NCBI RefSeq assembly: GCF_001435035.1
Contig: NZ_AZEU01000174.1
Location: 1 to 57,137 of the forward strand
DNA: 57,137 bases
Origin: Lacticaseibacillus manihotivorans DSM 13343 = JCM 12514
Lineage (GTDB): Bacteria; Bacillota; Bacilli; Lactobacillales; Lactobacillaceae
Direction: 5' to 3'
Shown: positions 7,407-16,457 of the stretch, piece by piece
Layout: every line of letters starts with the position of its first letter
Numbering within the stretch: position 1 is the first letter of the stretch
Translations under genes and position numbers: made by a program
Notes under the pieces: generated by a model
What the model was told of the DNA's origin: nothing
The model's database searches: none
Seen by the model: only the letters and a program-made list of their open reading frames with translations

Positions 7407-9299
7407 CTAGTTGACGTATTCATCCAGCGCGGCAAAACGGTCAAACATCTCATCAAGTTGCGCGTTGGCATCATCGATTTGTTGTTGCAAGCCGCCGAGT
7501 TTTTGATAATCTTTGCCGTCGGTGGCATCCATTTCCGCTTGCCAAGCCGAGATCTGATCATCTAAAGCGTCCATTTTTTCTTGGAGCTGGTCGTGTTCGA
7601 TGCTTTCGGCATAAGTCAGTTTAGTTTTGACTTTCGGCTGCTCTGGGGCAACTGGTGCGGTCTTTGGCTTGGCTGGAGCGGCAGTGGTCGTTGGTTGATC
7701 GGCTTGTTTGGCCAAATAATCGGTGAACATGCCGACTGCCCGCTCAATTTTGGCAATGCCGTCAAAAATCAACAAGTGATCGGCGACTTTGTCCAAGAAG
7801 TAGCGATCATGGCTAACCGTGATCACAGTGCCTGGGAATTGATCCAAATAATCTTCCAACACGGTCAACGTGGCCACATCTAAATCATTGGTCGGTTCAT
7901 CTAACAATAAGACATTAGGTTGTTCCATTAAAATGGCTAACAGATACAACCGGCGTTTCTCCCCGCCAGATAAGCGCCCGATCAATTCCCCATGCATACT
8001 GCGCGGGAATAGGAATTGTTCCAGCAGCTGGGTGACGGTGATGCGTTCGCCAGAATCGGTGACTAAGCCTTCTGCGATGGATTGCAAGTACGCGATCACC
8101 CGCTTGTCATTGGGGAGATCTTGGGACAACTGGGTGTAATAGCCGAGCTTCACTGTGTCACCGATCTCTAAAACTCCAGAATCCAACTTGCGAGAGCCTG
8201 AGATCACATTCAACAACGTGGACTTGCCGGCACCGTTTTGCCCGGTGATGCCGATCCGCTGGCCTGGTTGCACCAGCCAGTCGAAATCATTGAGAATGTG
8301 ATGCTCGCCGATAGTTAAGTTCGCGCCTTTAAAGACGATCACTTTTTTGCCTAAGCGCGTGGAAGCGACTTTCATTTCCACTTGCCCTTGGGCTTCTGGG
8401 CGATCATTCATATTTTGCTTGATATCGTTGAAGCGATTGATCCGCGCTTGTTGTTTCGTCGAGCGCGCTTGGGCCCCGGCATGCATCCAAGCGAGTTCTT
8501 GTTTGTAAAGTTGTTGTTCTTTGTGAGCGGCAATCGTGTCTGCTTCGACTTGTTCGGCCTTTTTCTCAACATAAGCTTCATAGTTGCCAGCATATTGATA
8601 CAGTGTGCCGTGGTCGAGTTCCCAAATCGCATTGGCCACCCGGTCTAGGAAGTAGCGATCATGCGTCACGACCAAAAGCGCGCCTTTATATGTGCTCAGG
8701 CGTTTTTCCAGCCAAGCAATGGAATCAAAGTCCAAGTGGTTGGTCGGTTCGTCTAAAATCAACAAATCAGGCGATTCGATCAAGACTTGCGCCAAGCCCA
8801 CCCGCTTTTGTTGACCACCGGATAAATTACCGATGGTTTGGTCGAGATCTGGCAAGTGCAGTTGCGTCAAAATGGTTTTGATATCCGTATCCACCGACCA
8901 CGCATCCGTTTGCGTCATCGCCGCATCCGCTTTTTCATAACGGGCTTGGGCCTGTTGATCCATGGGGTCTTTGGTATAAGCGGCTAAGGCACTTTGATAT
9001 TGTCGCAATGCGGCAAATACGGGACCTTGCCCGCCGTATACGGCATCCATAATTTTTTTGTTGGGATCGAGTGCCGGTTTCTGTGCCAAATACGCGATCC
9101 GATAAGTTTTGCTGGTTTCCACGGTGCCGGCATCAAACGGATCCGTATCGGCCAAACCATTTAATAACGTGGTTTTGCCCGTCCCATTGACCCCGATCAA
9201 GCCGATGCGGTCGCCTTCGTTGATCAGAAAGTCGATCGATTTAAATAATTGTTTGTCGCCATACGCCTTACTGACGCCTGTTGCGCTTAATGTTTGCAT
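7407..9299 (-). CDS. ABC-F family ATPase with C-terminal coiled coil (YfmR/Uup-like)
   Basis: The predicted 630-residue protein carries two ABC cassettes without membrane segments. Walker A motifs are GVNGTGKTT and GQNGAGKST, the signature motifs are LSGGQQKR and LSGGEKRR, and both Walker B sites read LLILDEP or LLLDEP. A C-terminal region rich in Gln, Asp and Ala is a predicted coiled coil like that of Uup and YfmR, which act on stalled ribosomes. Resistance-type ABC-F function is not suggested, because the interdomain linker shows no recognisable antibiotic-resistance arm. I chose the ATG giving MQTLSATG, since GAGGAG lies 7 bases upstream. It heads the operon with thyA and folA. Confidence 0.92.
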   Translation of the reverse strand: MQTLSATGVSKAYGDKQLFKSIDFLINEGDRIGLIGVNGTGKTTLLNGLADTDPFDAGTVETSKTYRIAYLAQKPALDPNKKIMDAVYGGQGPVFAALRQYQSALAAYTKDPMDQQAQARYEKADAAMTQTDAWSVDTDIKTILTQLHLPDLDQTIGNLSGGQQKRVGLAQVLIESPDLLILDEPTNHLDFDSIAWLEKRLSTYKGALLVVTHDRYFLDRVANAIWELDHGTLYQYAGNYEAYVEKKAEQVEADTIAAHKEQQLYKQELAWMHAGAQARSTKQQARINRFNDIKQNMNDRPEAQGQVEMKVASTRLGKKVIVFKGANLTIGEHHILNDFDWLVQPGQRIGITGQNGAGKSTLLNVISGSRKLDSGVLEIGDTVKLGYYTQLSQDLPNDKRVIAYLQSIAEGLVTDSGERITVTQLLEQFLFPRSMHGELIGRLSGGEKRRLYLLAILMEQPNVLLLDEPTNDLDVATLTVLEDYLDQFPGTVITVSHDRYFLDKVADHLLIFDGIAKIERAVGMFTDYLAKQADQPTTTAAPAKPKTAPVAPEQPKVKTKLTYAESIEHDQLQEKMDALDDQISAWQAEMDATDGKDYQKLGGLQQQIDDANAQLDEMFDRFAALDEYVN

Positions 9300-9327
9300 G
9301 TTCATGCTCCTCGTTAATCTAAGCTCT

Positions 9328-9356
9328 AGTTTAACAAAAATTCTCAGTGCATACAA
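9328..9356 (-). promoter_or_regulatory. Promoter of the ABC-F/thyA/folA operon
   Basis: On the minus strand TTGTAT and TAAACT are 17 bases apart. The -35 overlaps the T tract of the cca terminator. Confidence 0.6.
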
Positions 9357-9378
9357 AAAAGACCGCCAAGGCGATCTT
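9354..9378 (-). terminator. Terminator of the TPR/cca unit
   Basis: AGATCGC-CTTG-GCGGTCT on the minus strand followed by TTTTTT, beginning directly after the cca stop codon. Confidence 0.85.
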
Positions 9379-10565
9379 CAATGGATTTCGTTTAAAGCAG
9401 CTTTCAGCAACGTGGCTTGATCATTCGCCAAGTCCCCAGAAACCACTGCTATTTCCAGTTGGTGTAGCGTTTGCCCAAGCTTCGGGCCAGGTTTAAACCC
9501 ATGTTTGATCAACATCCCACCATCGACGGCTAAGTCTTTGCTGGATTTGATCGGTAACGCCGCATAAGCGTTCAAAATCGTTTGGGCCTCAAACCCAGGT
9601 TGCAAATATTGTTGCGCCAAGGCTGCGGCTTCAACACCTTCAGCACCGGCTTCATACAGTGGCCAAGCATCAGCGTCAGTCAAGTGTGATAACAAGGCCA
9701 CCGCCCGCTGCACAGTGTTACTCAAGGCATTGGCTTGCTTCCAAGCTTTCATCAACTTGACTACTGGCAAGTTTAAGCCGGCTGCGATCAACGTCCAAAC
9801 CACGGCTTCGGATGAAATCGGCGTTGGGTCAATGGCAGCTAAGTTTTCTAATTCGCGTTGATGGCCGGCAAACAGCGGTGCATGTTCACTTAAGCCGGTT
9901 TCAACAAAGTCAGCTAAGCCCGCTGTGCGCGCTTGGCCTAACATCATTTTGACAAATTCCGTGGCGATACGTTCAACCGAGATTTTCTCCAGCAACGCGG
10001 CATTTTCGCGAATCGCTTTTTTGGTTTTAGCTTCAATTGAAAAGTTTAATTGACTTTCAAAGCGCACGGCCCGCATCATCCGCAGCGCATCTTCGTGAAA
10101 GCGTTCGTGGGCATCCCCAACGGCGCGCAAAACGTGTTGTTGCATATCATCGATGCCGCCAAATAAGTCGACCACCGTGCCGTCGTGCCGCGCAGCTAAG
10201 GCATTGACGGTAAAGTCGCGGCGCTTTAAGTCTTCTGATAGTGATCGCACAAAGGTCACATGATCAGGTCGGCGGAAGTCTTGATACGTCGATTCGGTTC
10301 GAAACGTGGTGACTTCATAGCCGACGCCATGTTGTAACACCATCACCGTGCCGTGTTGGATCCCAGTATCTACCGTTTTGTGAAAAATCTGTTTGATTTC
10401 TTCAGGATAAGCGGAACTGGCGATGTCCACATCATGGATCGGCAAGCCTAACAGCGCGTCGCGAACACTGCCGCCGACAAAATACGCTTCATACCCGGCT
10501 TGTTCGATCGCCTGTAAAATCGGGATCGCCGCTTGAAAATCTGGATGAGTTAAATCAATTTGCAT
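9378..10565 (-). CDS. cca: CCA-adding tRNA nucleotidyltransferase
   Basis: The 395-residue enzyme builds or repairs the 3' CCA end of tRNAs. The head domain motif [22 protein letters not shown] contains the two metal-binding aspartates, and the [10 protein letters not shown] and RMMRAVRFE motifs follow, as in class II CCA-adding enzymes of Gram-positives. The start giving [10 protein letters not shown] is preferred, because GAGGTG lies five bases upstream; a longer reading would begin inside the upstream spacer. It follows the TPR gene at a distance of about 30 bp and ends in its own terminator. Confidence 0.95.
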   Translation of the reverse strand: MQIDLTHPDFQAAIPILQAIEQAGYEAYFVGGSVRDALLGLPIHDVDIASSAYPEEIKQIFHKTVDTGIQHGTVMVLQHGVGYEVTTFRTESTYQDFRRPDHVTFVRSLSEDLKRRDFTVNALAARHDGTVVDLFGGIDDMQQHVLRAVGDAHERFHEDALRMMRAVRFESQLNFSIEAKTKKAIRENAALLEKISVERIATEFVKMMLGQARTAGLADFVETGLSEHAPLFAGHQRELENLAAIDPTPISSEAVVWTLIAAGLNLPVVKLMKAWKQANALSNTVQRAVALLSHLTDADAWPLYEAGAEGVEAAALAQQYLQPGFEAQTILNAYAALPIKSSKDLAVDGGMLIKHGFKPGPKLGQTLHQLEIAVVSGDLANDQATLLKAALNEIH

Positions 10566-10595
10566 AAAAACACCTCGCTTCAACTATACCAGAAA

Positions 10596-11858
10596 TTAGT
10601 TTTCCGCGTTGAGTTCATCCAAGCTCGCTTGCATTTGGTCGTCATCAGGCACCAACGCCACATATCGTGTGAGCGCCGCTTTGAGTTCGGCGATCGCTGC
10701 AGTGGATTGGAAAAAGTCGATGATGTCGCGCAAAAAGTCTGGAGAATCTTGGAAGGAGCCAAACGCCAACAAATAATTCTCGCGGGCATGGTCAACGTCA
10801 TCCAAGCGATCATAAGATTTGGCTAAGTTCCAATAAATTTGCGGATCCACATCCCCAGATTTGTCGATGGCTTCCAAAAATGCGATATTGTCGTCATCTT
10901 CATGCTTGGCCAACAGCAAGTTACTCCAAGACAGCATCACGGCTTGATTTTCTGGATCGATGGCGCGCGCTTTTTGCAAATAAGTCGTCGCTAAGTCGTT
11001 GTCTTCTTCTTTTAACGACAAGTCAGCGCCAACGGCAAACAATTCGGCATTGGTATCATCGACTTGGATCCCGGCTTGAACTGTCGACAAGGCTTCCGCT
11101 TGTTGATGATCCGCGACTTGTGCTTGGGCAAGCGGCAAATAGGCGTTGGCAAAACTTGAATCTTCTTCTAGGACCGCCTTCAGTGAGTCGATGGCGCGCG
11201 GATAGTCTTTGAGTTGTAAATATAAACTGCCTAACGTGAAGCGGCTATTGAAATCAAGCGTGTCGCCGAGTTCTTCAAACACCGCCACGGAATCTTCATA
11301 CTGCCCGAGATTGGCCAATACAGCCCCATAGCGCGCTTTGACGGAAACATTGGCGATCTCGTCAACGCCTGCTGCGATCAAGTCAGAATAAGCTAAGGCT
11401 GCTTGCGAGTCTTTGCCCCAGTCAAAATACAATTCCCCTAGCGCAAACGTCACCACCGGTTCATCTGGAGCTAAGCGTTGGGCCGTGAGCAACTTTTGTT
11501 CACTGACTTCATATAAGCCTTGCGTTTGATAAACATCGGCTTGGGTCATCAAGCCCGCCACGTAGCTATCCGAATCTGGTTGGATCTGGGCCAAATAATT
11601 CAAGGCTTTGTCGGGATCGCCATTGGATACGGCAATATCTGCCAAATTGGCCCGCAATTCATCCATGTCGGGATATTTGCCTAACAATTCTTCATAAAGG
11701 CGCTGGGCTTGGCCGATAAACCCTAACGCGTAAAGTTCACCTGCCAAGTTGTACAACGTTTCATCGTCATCGTTTTTTAAGGCTTGGGTAAACAATTCCC
11801 GAGCTTGGGCTTGATCGCCTTGTTCTAAGGCTGCTAACATTTGTTCAGAAAAGCTCAT
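10596..11858 (-). CDS. Tetratricopeptide repeat protein, YpiA-like
   Basis: The 420-residue protein consists almost entirely of TPR helices (for example NLADIAVSNGDPDKALNYLAQ and DSVAVFEELGDTLDF) and is strongly acidic. It has no signal peptide or membrane segment, so it is a cytoplasmic scaffold. A TPR protein in this position upstream of cca is usual in Lactobacillaceae. The start giving MSFSEQ is supported by GGAGG five bases upstream. The hup terminator ends less than 20 bp before the SD, leaving no room for a normal promoter (see findings). Function unknown. Confidence 0.85.
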   Translation of the reverse strand: MSFSEQMLAALEQGDQAQARELFTQALKNDDDETLYNLAGELYALGFIGQAQRLYEELLGKYPDMDELRANLADIAVSNGDPDKALNYLAQIQPDSDSYVAGLMTQADVYQTQGLYEVSEQKLLTAQRLAPDEPVVTFALGELYFDWGKDSQAALAYSDLIAAGVDEIANVSVKARYGAVLANLGQYEDSVAVFEELGDTLDFNSRFTLGSLYLQLKDYPRAIDSLKAVLEEDSSFANAYLPLAQAQVADHQQAEALSTVQAGIQVDDTNAELFAVGADLSLKEEDNDLATTYLQKARAIDPENQAVMLSWSNLLLAKHEDDDNIAFLEAIDKSGDVDPQIYWNLAKSYDRLDDVDHARENYLLAFGSFQDSPDFLRDIIDFFQSTAAIAELKAALTRYVALVPDDDQMQASLDELNAEN

Positions 11859-11876
11859 GTGTGCCTCCATCCATTC

Positions 11877-11915
11877 GCGAAAAAACGGCCGAATCCCATG
11901 GGGACTCAGCCGTTA
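11877..11915 (-). terminator. Terminator of hup
   Basis: AACGGCTGAGTCCC-CATG-GGATTCGGCCGTT on the minus strand is a long stem with one wobble pair, followed by TTTT. Confidence 0.9.
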
Positions 11916-11937
11916 TGTGTATCATTGTCTCAGGAGA

Positions 11938-12213
11938 CTACTTAACAGCGTCCTTGAGAGCCTTACCAGGCTTGAATGCTGGTACCTTAGATGCAGGGAT
12001 TTCGATCTCTGCACCAGTTTGAGGGTTGCGGCCCTTACGAGCAGCGCGTTCGCGCACTTCGAAGTTACCGAAACCGATCAGTTGAACCTTAGCACCTGCG
12101 GCCAAGTTATCTTGGATCGAAGAGAATACGGCGTCAACCGCAGCAGTTGCGTCTTTCTTGGTTAAACCAGTCTTTTCCACAACGCTTTCGATCAATTCAG
12201 CTTTGTTTGCCAT
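11938..12213 (-). CDS. hup: HU family DNA-binding protein
   Basis: HU is a histone-like dimer that bends and compacts DNA. The 91-residue sequence [11 protein letters not shown]...[28 protein letters not shown] and [20 protein letters not shown] is fully typical. The conserved proline in EIPAS at the tip of the beta-arm is present. The start giving MANKAE follows GGAGGTGAAATTGCTC. The gene is monocistronic, has a long leader with two hairpins, and a promoter whose spacer contains a palindrome. Codon use looks optimised, as expected for an abundant protein. Confidence 0.98.
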   Translation of the reverse strand: MANKAELIESVVEKTGLTKKDATAAVDAVFSSIQDNLAAGAKVQLIGFGNFEVRERAARKGRNPQTGAEIEIPASKVPAFKPGKALKDAVK

Positions 12214-12236
12214 GAGCAATTTCACCTCCATATAGA

Positions 12237-12283
12237 TTTAAGTGATTTCCACTTAAAGTCCCAACTGTGAGTCGCCTCACAGC
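12237..12283 (-). promoter_or_regulatory. Two hairpins in the hup 5' leader
   Basis: On the minus strand CTGTGAG-GCGA-CTCACAG is a perfect 7 bp stem closed by a GNRA tetraloop. TTTAAGTG-GAAAT-CACTTAAA is a perfect 8 bp stem that ends just before the SD. Both lie inside the predicted transcript. Confidence 0.75.
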
Positions 12284-12325
12284 ATGAGGAAACAATGACC
12301 AATACGTATCACTATTTCATGCTTA

Positions 12326-12354
12326 AAGATAGCACACCAACGCTGGTGTAGCAA
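12326..12354 (-). promoter_or_regulatory. hup promoter with palindrome in the spacer
   Basis: On the minus strand TTGCTA and TATCTT are separated by 17 bases. The spacer is nearly filled by the palindrome ACACCAGCGTTGGTGT (12349-12334), an ideal repressor position. Confidence 0.65.
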
Positions 12355-12446
12355 GGGTTTTCGCGTTTTTAAGGCGAAAGTTAGCCTAGAATTCAAGAAA
12401 TCACGTGAAAATCGCCTCAAATTCTTGCAAGCGCCGACAAGCTTGA

Positions 12447-13757
12447 TTACTTGCGGCTTCTTGCGATCAAGTGGATCGGCGTGCCATCGAAGTCGAAGGT
12501 TTGACGCAATTGGTTGATCAAAAAGCGCTGATACGAAAAGTGGAGCAAGTCCGGATCGTTGACAAAAGCCACGAATGTCGGCGGCTTGACCGCCACTTGG
12601 GTGAGATAGTAAATGCGCAAACGCTTGCCGTTGATGGTTGGCGTTGGCGTCACGGCCATGGCATCCATTAAGACATCGTTCAACACCGCACTTTGGATCC
12701 GACGGTTTTGGTTTTCAGAAACCAAGCGGATCATATCCGGTAAGTTTTTCAGGCGTTGATGGGTCTTGGCAGACACAAAGACGATCGGTGCATAGTCCAA
12801 ATATTGGAATTCATCGCGGATATGCTGTTCGAACTCTTGCAAGGTGTGGTTGTCTTTATTGTGCAAGGTGTCCCACTTGTTGACCACAATAATGATCCCA
12901 CGCCCGGCTTCATGGGCGTAACCGGCCACTTTTTTATCTTGTTCGCGAATACCAGTTTCCGCATCTAACACGACTAAGACGACATCTGAGCGATCGATAG
13001 CCCGCAATGCCCGCATCACGGCATATTTTTCCGTGTTTTCGTAGACTTTCCCACGTTTGCGGATCCCAGCTGTGTCGATCATGGTGAATTCTTGATCGTG
13101 ATCGACGAACTTGGTATCGATGGCATCACGAGTGGTGCCTTCAATGTCAGACACGATCACCCGCTCTTCGCCTAAAATGGCATTGACCAAACTGGACTTG
13201 CCGACATTCGGCCGCCCAATAAAGGAGAATTTGATCGAATCGTCTTCAACGTCTGTGCCTTCTTCAGGAAAAGCTGCCAGCACGGCGTCTAACGCATCAC
13301 CTAAGCCGATCCCATGCGTCCCAGACAATGGATATGGTTCACCAAAGCCTAAGGAGTAGAAATCATAGATCTCGCTACGCCGTTCAGGGTTGTCGACTTT
13401 GTTGACGGCGAGCACCACTGGTTTGTCGGCACGATACAAGATCTGCGCGACTTTTTCATCCGCGTCAGTCACCCCTGCTTCCACAGACGTCAAAAACAAA
13501 ATGACGTCCGCTTCTTCAATGGCGATTTCCGCTTGTTGGGTGATTTGAGATAAAAATGGTTCATCCCCCATATCGATCCCACCAGTATCGATCAAGGCAA
13601 ATTCTTTGCCGAGCCATTCTGCTTTGCCGTAGATCCGATCCCGGGTAACCCCAGGGGTATCTTCGACAATGGAGATCCGCTCGCCGATGATCCGATTAAA
13701 AATAGTCGATTTCCCGACGTTTGGGCGGCCAACAATGGCCAGAGTTGGTAATACCAT
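12447..13757 (-). CDS. der: Ribosome-assembly GTPase Der (EngA)
   Basis: Der has two tandem GTPase domains and a C-terminal KH-like domain and acts in maturation of the 50S ribosomal subunit. The two P-loops read GRPNVGKST near residue 8 and GRPNVGKSS near residue 181. The G3 motifs DTGGI and [10 protein letters not shown] and the G4 motifs NKVD and NKWD are all intact. The C-terminal [19 protein letters not shown] segment is typical. The length of 436 matches the family. The upstream gap contains two large structured repeats, so its transcription start probably lies in or near them. Confidence 0.98.
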   Translation of the reverse strand: MVLPTLAIVGRPNVGKSTIFNRIIGERISIVEDTPGVTRDRIYGKAEWLGKEFALIDTGGIDMGDEPFLSQITQQAEIAIEEADVILFLTSVEAGVTDADEKVAQILYRADKPVVLAVNKVDNPERRSEIYDFYSLGFGEPYPLSGTHGIGLGDALDAVLAAFPEEGTDVEDDSIKFSFIGRPNVGKSSLVNAILGEERVIVSDIEGTTRDAIDTKFVDHDQEFTMIDTAGIRKRGKVYENTEKYAVMRALRAIDRSDVVLVVLDAETGIREQDKKVAGYAHEAGRGIIIVVNKWDTLHNKDNHTLQEFEQHIRDEFQYLDYAPIVFVSAKTHQRLKNLPDMIRLVSENQNRRIQSAVLNDVLMDAMAVTPTPTINGKRLRIYYLTQVAVKPPTFVAFVNDPDLLHFSYQRFLINQLRQTFDFDGTPIHLIARSRK

Positions 13758-13832
13758 TTTGTCACTTCCTTTACTTGTTTCCGAAGCCCTTCAGGAAATG
13801 GGCCTCTCGAGTTGGTGCTTACTAAGTTGCGC

Positions 13833-14011
13833 TTTGAAATTGGGCCTCCGGCTGGCTCGCCGCTACATAGTGAGGGTCCTCGGGAAAGCTAGCCGAATGG
13901 GTCGCTACGCTCCCCATTCGCCGGATCTTTCCCTGCGGATTCTCGTAAGCGGTAAACCGCTAACGAGAATCTCACTATGCATCGGCGGCCAGCCTCCGTC
14001 CCAATTTCAAA
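13833..14011 (+). repeat. Hairpin-rich palindromic repeat, copy A
   Basis: Imperfect terminal arms (TTTGAAATTGGG...ATAGTGAG and its complement CTCACTAT...CCCAATTTCAAA) flank three internal stems. These are GGGAAAG/CTTTCCC, CGAATGGG-TCGCTACGCT-CCCATTCG, and GATTCTCGT-A-AGCGGTAAACCGCT-A-ACGAGAATC. It lies in the 635 bp ORF-free gap between rpsA and der. Copy B is the same element in the opposite orientation, with different but still paired stems. Confidence 0.85.
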
Positions 14012-14145
14012 TCGCGGCAACTACTAACGAAGACTGGCATCCGATTTGTAACGGAAAGTCTACGAGGCAATCACTAAACTGTTGAAAATTCGTGGTCACA
14101 GCGCAAATCCGGTGTCACCTTTCCACGATGGCGCGAAGGCGTTCT

Positions 14146-14317
14146 GAATTTTGACCAGAAGCTGGCCGGCACGGCATAGTGAGATCTCCGTTGGCAGTTT
14201 ACTGCCTACGGAAAACCGCAGGGGAAGATCCACTTGGTTCAACGCGAAGCGATGAATCAAGTTAGCTTCCCCGAGGACCCTCATTATGCCGTGCCGGCCA
14301 GCTGGAGGCCAAAATTC
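14146..14317 (-). repeat. Hairpin-rich palindromic repeat, copy B (inverted relative to copy A)
   Basis: Read on the minus strand it has the same order as copy A: arm ending CATAATGAG, GGTCCTC, GGGGAAG/CTTCCCC, CTTGATTCA-TCGCTTCGCG-TTGAACCAAG, then CCGT-A-GGCAGTAAACTGCC-A-ACGG, and the arm starting CTCACTATG. Loops TCGCTNCGC and TAAA are shared with copy A while the stems differ. The 134 bp between the copies show no further feature I can name. Confidence 0.85.
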
Positions 14318-14341
14318 AAAATCTCCGCTGAAACCAGCAAA

Positions 14342-14378
14342 AAGCGGGACAAAATCACTTTTGTCCCGCCTTTTTATT
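14342..14378 (-). terminator. Terminator of rpsA
   Basis: GCGGGACAAAA-GTGA-TTTTGTCCCGC on the minus strand is a perfect 11 bp stem followed by TTTTT; the opposite strand also has a T tract. Confidence 0.93.
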
Positions 14379-14392
14379 TGCATTGATGAAAA

Positions 14393-15682
14393 TTACTTTT
14401 CGTCTTTGCCGAAGTCTTTCAATGCATCACCGAGCATATCGCCCAAGGAGAAGCCGGAATCATCTTGTTGATATTCGGCTGGGATGGACGTACGTTCTTG
14501 ACGGTTGTTGCGACGAGGACGATCGTTGCGGCTGTTATCGCGGTTGTTGTTGCGAGGACGGCTTGAACGTTGTTCTTCTTCAGCAGCACCTTCAGGAGCT
14601 TCTTCAAGCGCCTTGATGGATAATGCCAAACGATGTGCTTCTGGGTCGACGGACAGAACCTTGACCTTGATTGCTTGGCCTTCCTTCAAGACATCTTGAG
14701 GAGTGGCAATGTGTTCGTGAGAGATTTGGGAAATGTGAACCAAACCTTCAACGCCAGGGAATACTTCCACAAAGGCACCAAAGCTAGTCAAGCGACGAAC
14801 AGTACCATCGAGCACTGCGCCAGCTGGGGCTTCAGTTTCAACGTTGTCCCAAGGTTGAGGCAAGGTTGCTTTGATGGACAAGGAGATACGATCGCGGTCA
14901 ACGTCAATGGCGAGGACTTTAACCTTAACATCTTGGCCCACTTTGAGGACATCAGATGGCTTGTCAACGTGATCAAAAGCAATTTCTGATACGTGGACCA
15001 AACCGTCAACGCCGCCAAGGTCAACAAAGGCACCGAAGTTAGTCAAACGAGCAACCTTACCTTCAACCACGTCGCCAGGTTGGAGCTTAGCGAAGATTTC
15101 CTTGCGGGCTTCGGCTTTAGAAGCTTCAACGATCGCACGGTGGGAAAGGATCAAACGGTTGTCAGATGGTTCGATTTCAATGATCTTGAATTCGAGTTCT
15201 TGGTTCTTGTATTGGTTGAGGTCTTCAACGAAGTGATCTTCAACCATGGATGCAGGCACGAAGCCACGTACACCAGCGTTAACAACTAAGCCGCCTTTAA
15301 CAACGGAAGTAACGGGTGCAGTGATAGTTTCACCAGCATCAAATTTAGCTTGGATTTCTTTCCAAACTTTTTGCGCTTCTAAGCGGCGCTTGGAAAGCAG
15401 GTATTGGCCGTTTTCCTTATCTTTACCAATCGTGGAGATGACCACCAGGTCGATCTCATCGCCGACGTTAGCAACCGAACGAATATCATCGATTGGCTGA
15501 GTTGATAATTCTTTCAGAGGAACGACACCTTCTACACCGGTGCCTTCGATACCGACGATCAGTTGCTTGTCCTCTACGGCTAATACTTCACCCTTCACGG
15601 TGTCACCGATATGAACGGTTTCGACGCTGTTTAAAGCATCCGCCATGGTTTGGGCGTTTTCGTTTACGTTGTTTTCACTCAT
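14393..15682 (-). CDS. rpsA: 30S ribosomal protein S1 / S1-domain RNA-binding protein
   Basis: The 429-residue protein contains four S1 motifs at roughly residues 23-92, 106-175, 190-260 and 275-345, for example GDVVEGKVARLTNFGAFVDLGGVDGLVHVSE. It ends in a low-complexity Arg/Asn tail (SSRPRNNNRDNSRNDR) likely to bind RNA. Four repeats is the short S1 form of Firmicutes, against six in E. coli. It has its own promoter and a strong terminator and lies downstream of cmk, the ancestral cmk-rpsA order. The SD AGGAGG is 11 bases from the ATG, slightly long. Confidence 0.95.
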   Translation of the reverse strand: MSENNVNENAQTMADALNSVETVHIGDTVKGEVLAVEDKQLIVGIEGTGVEGVVPLKELSTQPIDDIRSVANVGDEIDLVVISTIGKDKENGQYLLSKRRLEAQKVWKEIQAKFDAGETITAPVTSVVKGGLVVNAGVRGFVPASMVEDHFVEDLNQYKNQELEFKIIEIEPSDNRLILSHRAIVEASKAEARKEIFAKLQPGDVVEGKVARLTNFGAFVDLGGVDGLVHVSEIAFDHVDKPSDVLKVGQDVKVKVLAIDVDRDRISLSIKATLPQPWDNVETEAPAGAVLDGTVRRLTSFGAFVEVFPGVEGLVHISQISHEHIATPQDVLKEGQAIKVKVLSVDPEAHRLALSIKALEEAPEGAAEEEQRSSRPRNNNRDNSRNDRPRRNNRQERTSIPAEYQQDDSGFSLGDMLGDALKDFGKDEK

Positions 15683-15721
15683 GCCAAAAAAATCCTCCTA
15701 TACGACTGTCATACATTGTCT

Positions 15722-15751
15722 ATTGTACATAACTCTCGTGAAAAATGCCAA
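15722..15751 (-). promoter_or_regulatory. rpsA promoter
   Basis: On the minus strand TTGGCA and TACAAT are 18 bases apart, in the spacer after cmk. Confidence 0.7.
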
Positions 15752-15766
15752 CTTTTTCGTTGAAAA

Positions 15767-16429
15767 TCATGCAGAATGTTTGGGTACTAACGCAATGATC
15801 TCGGCGACTTCTTCGTCGATGGTCATTTTGGTGCTATCGATTTCAACTGCATCTTCTGCTTTGCGTAATGGTGACACCGCGCGAGTGGAATCTTTGCGAT
15901 CGCGTTCGGCAATTTCTTCTTCCAACTTCGCAATTGGGGTCATGATGCCTTTTTCGACATTTTCTTTATGCCGACGAATGGCGCGGGCTTCCACTGAGGC
16001 GATCATAAAGACTTTGACTTCAGCGTTTGGCAACACCGTGGTGCCAATATCGCGGCCATCCATCACGATGTCATTTTGCGCGGCGATGTCGCGTTGGCGT
16101 TGCACCAAGTCTTCGCGCACTTTTGGCAAAGCGGAAACTTGTGACACATTGTTGGTGGTTTCAGGTTGACGAATCGCCAACGTCACATCAGTCCCATTCA
16201 TCAACACCTTTTGACCGTCAGCACTGGGAACAAAGCGAATGTCCAATTGTTTCAATTGGTCCATGATCGCCGCTTCATCACCGAGATCGATCCCTAAGCG
16301 TAAGGCCATCACGGTCACGGTGCGGTACATTGCGCCAGTGTCACAATAAATATAGCCGAGTTTGTGGGCCACTAACTTGGCGATCGTACTTTTCCCAGAG
16401 CCTGCTGGTCCATCAATTGCAATTTGCAT
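15767..16429 (-). CDS. cmk: Cytidylate kinase
   Basis: Cmk phosphorylates CMP and dCMP with ATP, in pyrimidine salvage and RNA turnover. The P-loop GPAGSGKST follows the initial MQIAID. The CMP-binding DGRDIGT and the RxxxR motif AERDRKDSTR are intact. Its 220-residue length fits. The start MQIAIDG follows AAGGGG. The upstream LysM terminator ends only about 28 bp before the start codon, so expression must come from readthrough or from a promoter overlapping that terminator. Confidence 0.97.
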   Translation of the reverse strand: MQIAIDGPAGSGKSTIAKLVAHKLGYIYCDTGAMYRTVTVMALRLGIDLGDEAAIMDQLKQLDIRFVPSADGQKVLMNGTDVTLAIRQPETTNNVSQVSALPKVREDLVQRQRDIAAQNDIVMDGRDIGTTVLPNAEVKVFMIASVEARAIRRHKENVEKGIMTPIAKLEEEIAERDRKDSTRAVSPLRKAEDAVEIDSTKMTIDEEVAEIIALVPKHSA

Positions 16430-16457
16430 GAATACATACCCCTTTTGCTGTTTTTCC

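Noticed and set aside
7407-9299. Antibiotic-resistance role for the ABC-F protein
   Set aside because: The C-terminal coiled coil and genomic setting with thyA-folA fit housekeeping YfmR/Uup relatives; no resistance-specific element is visible.
13833-14317. The paired palindromes as an insertion sequence or a CRISPR array
   Set aside because: There is no transposase frame inside or beside them, and only two large inverted copies without regular spacers.
14096-14383. 95-codon frame on the minus strand between rpsA and der
   Set aside because: It runs through the palindromic repeat copy B, has no SD and its peptide mirrors the arms of the repeat. It is an accidental frame.
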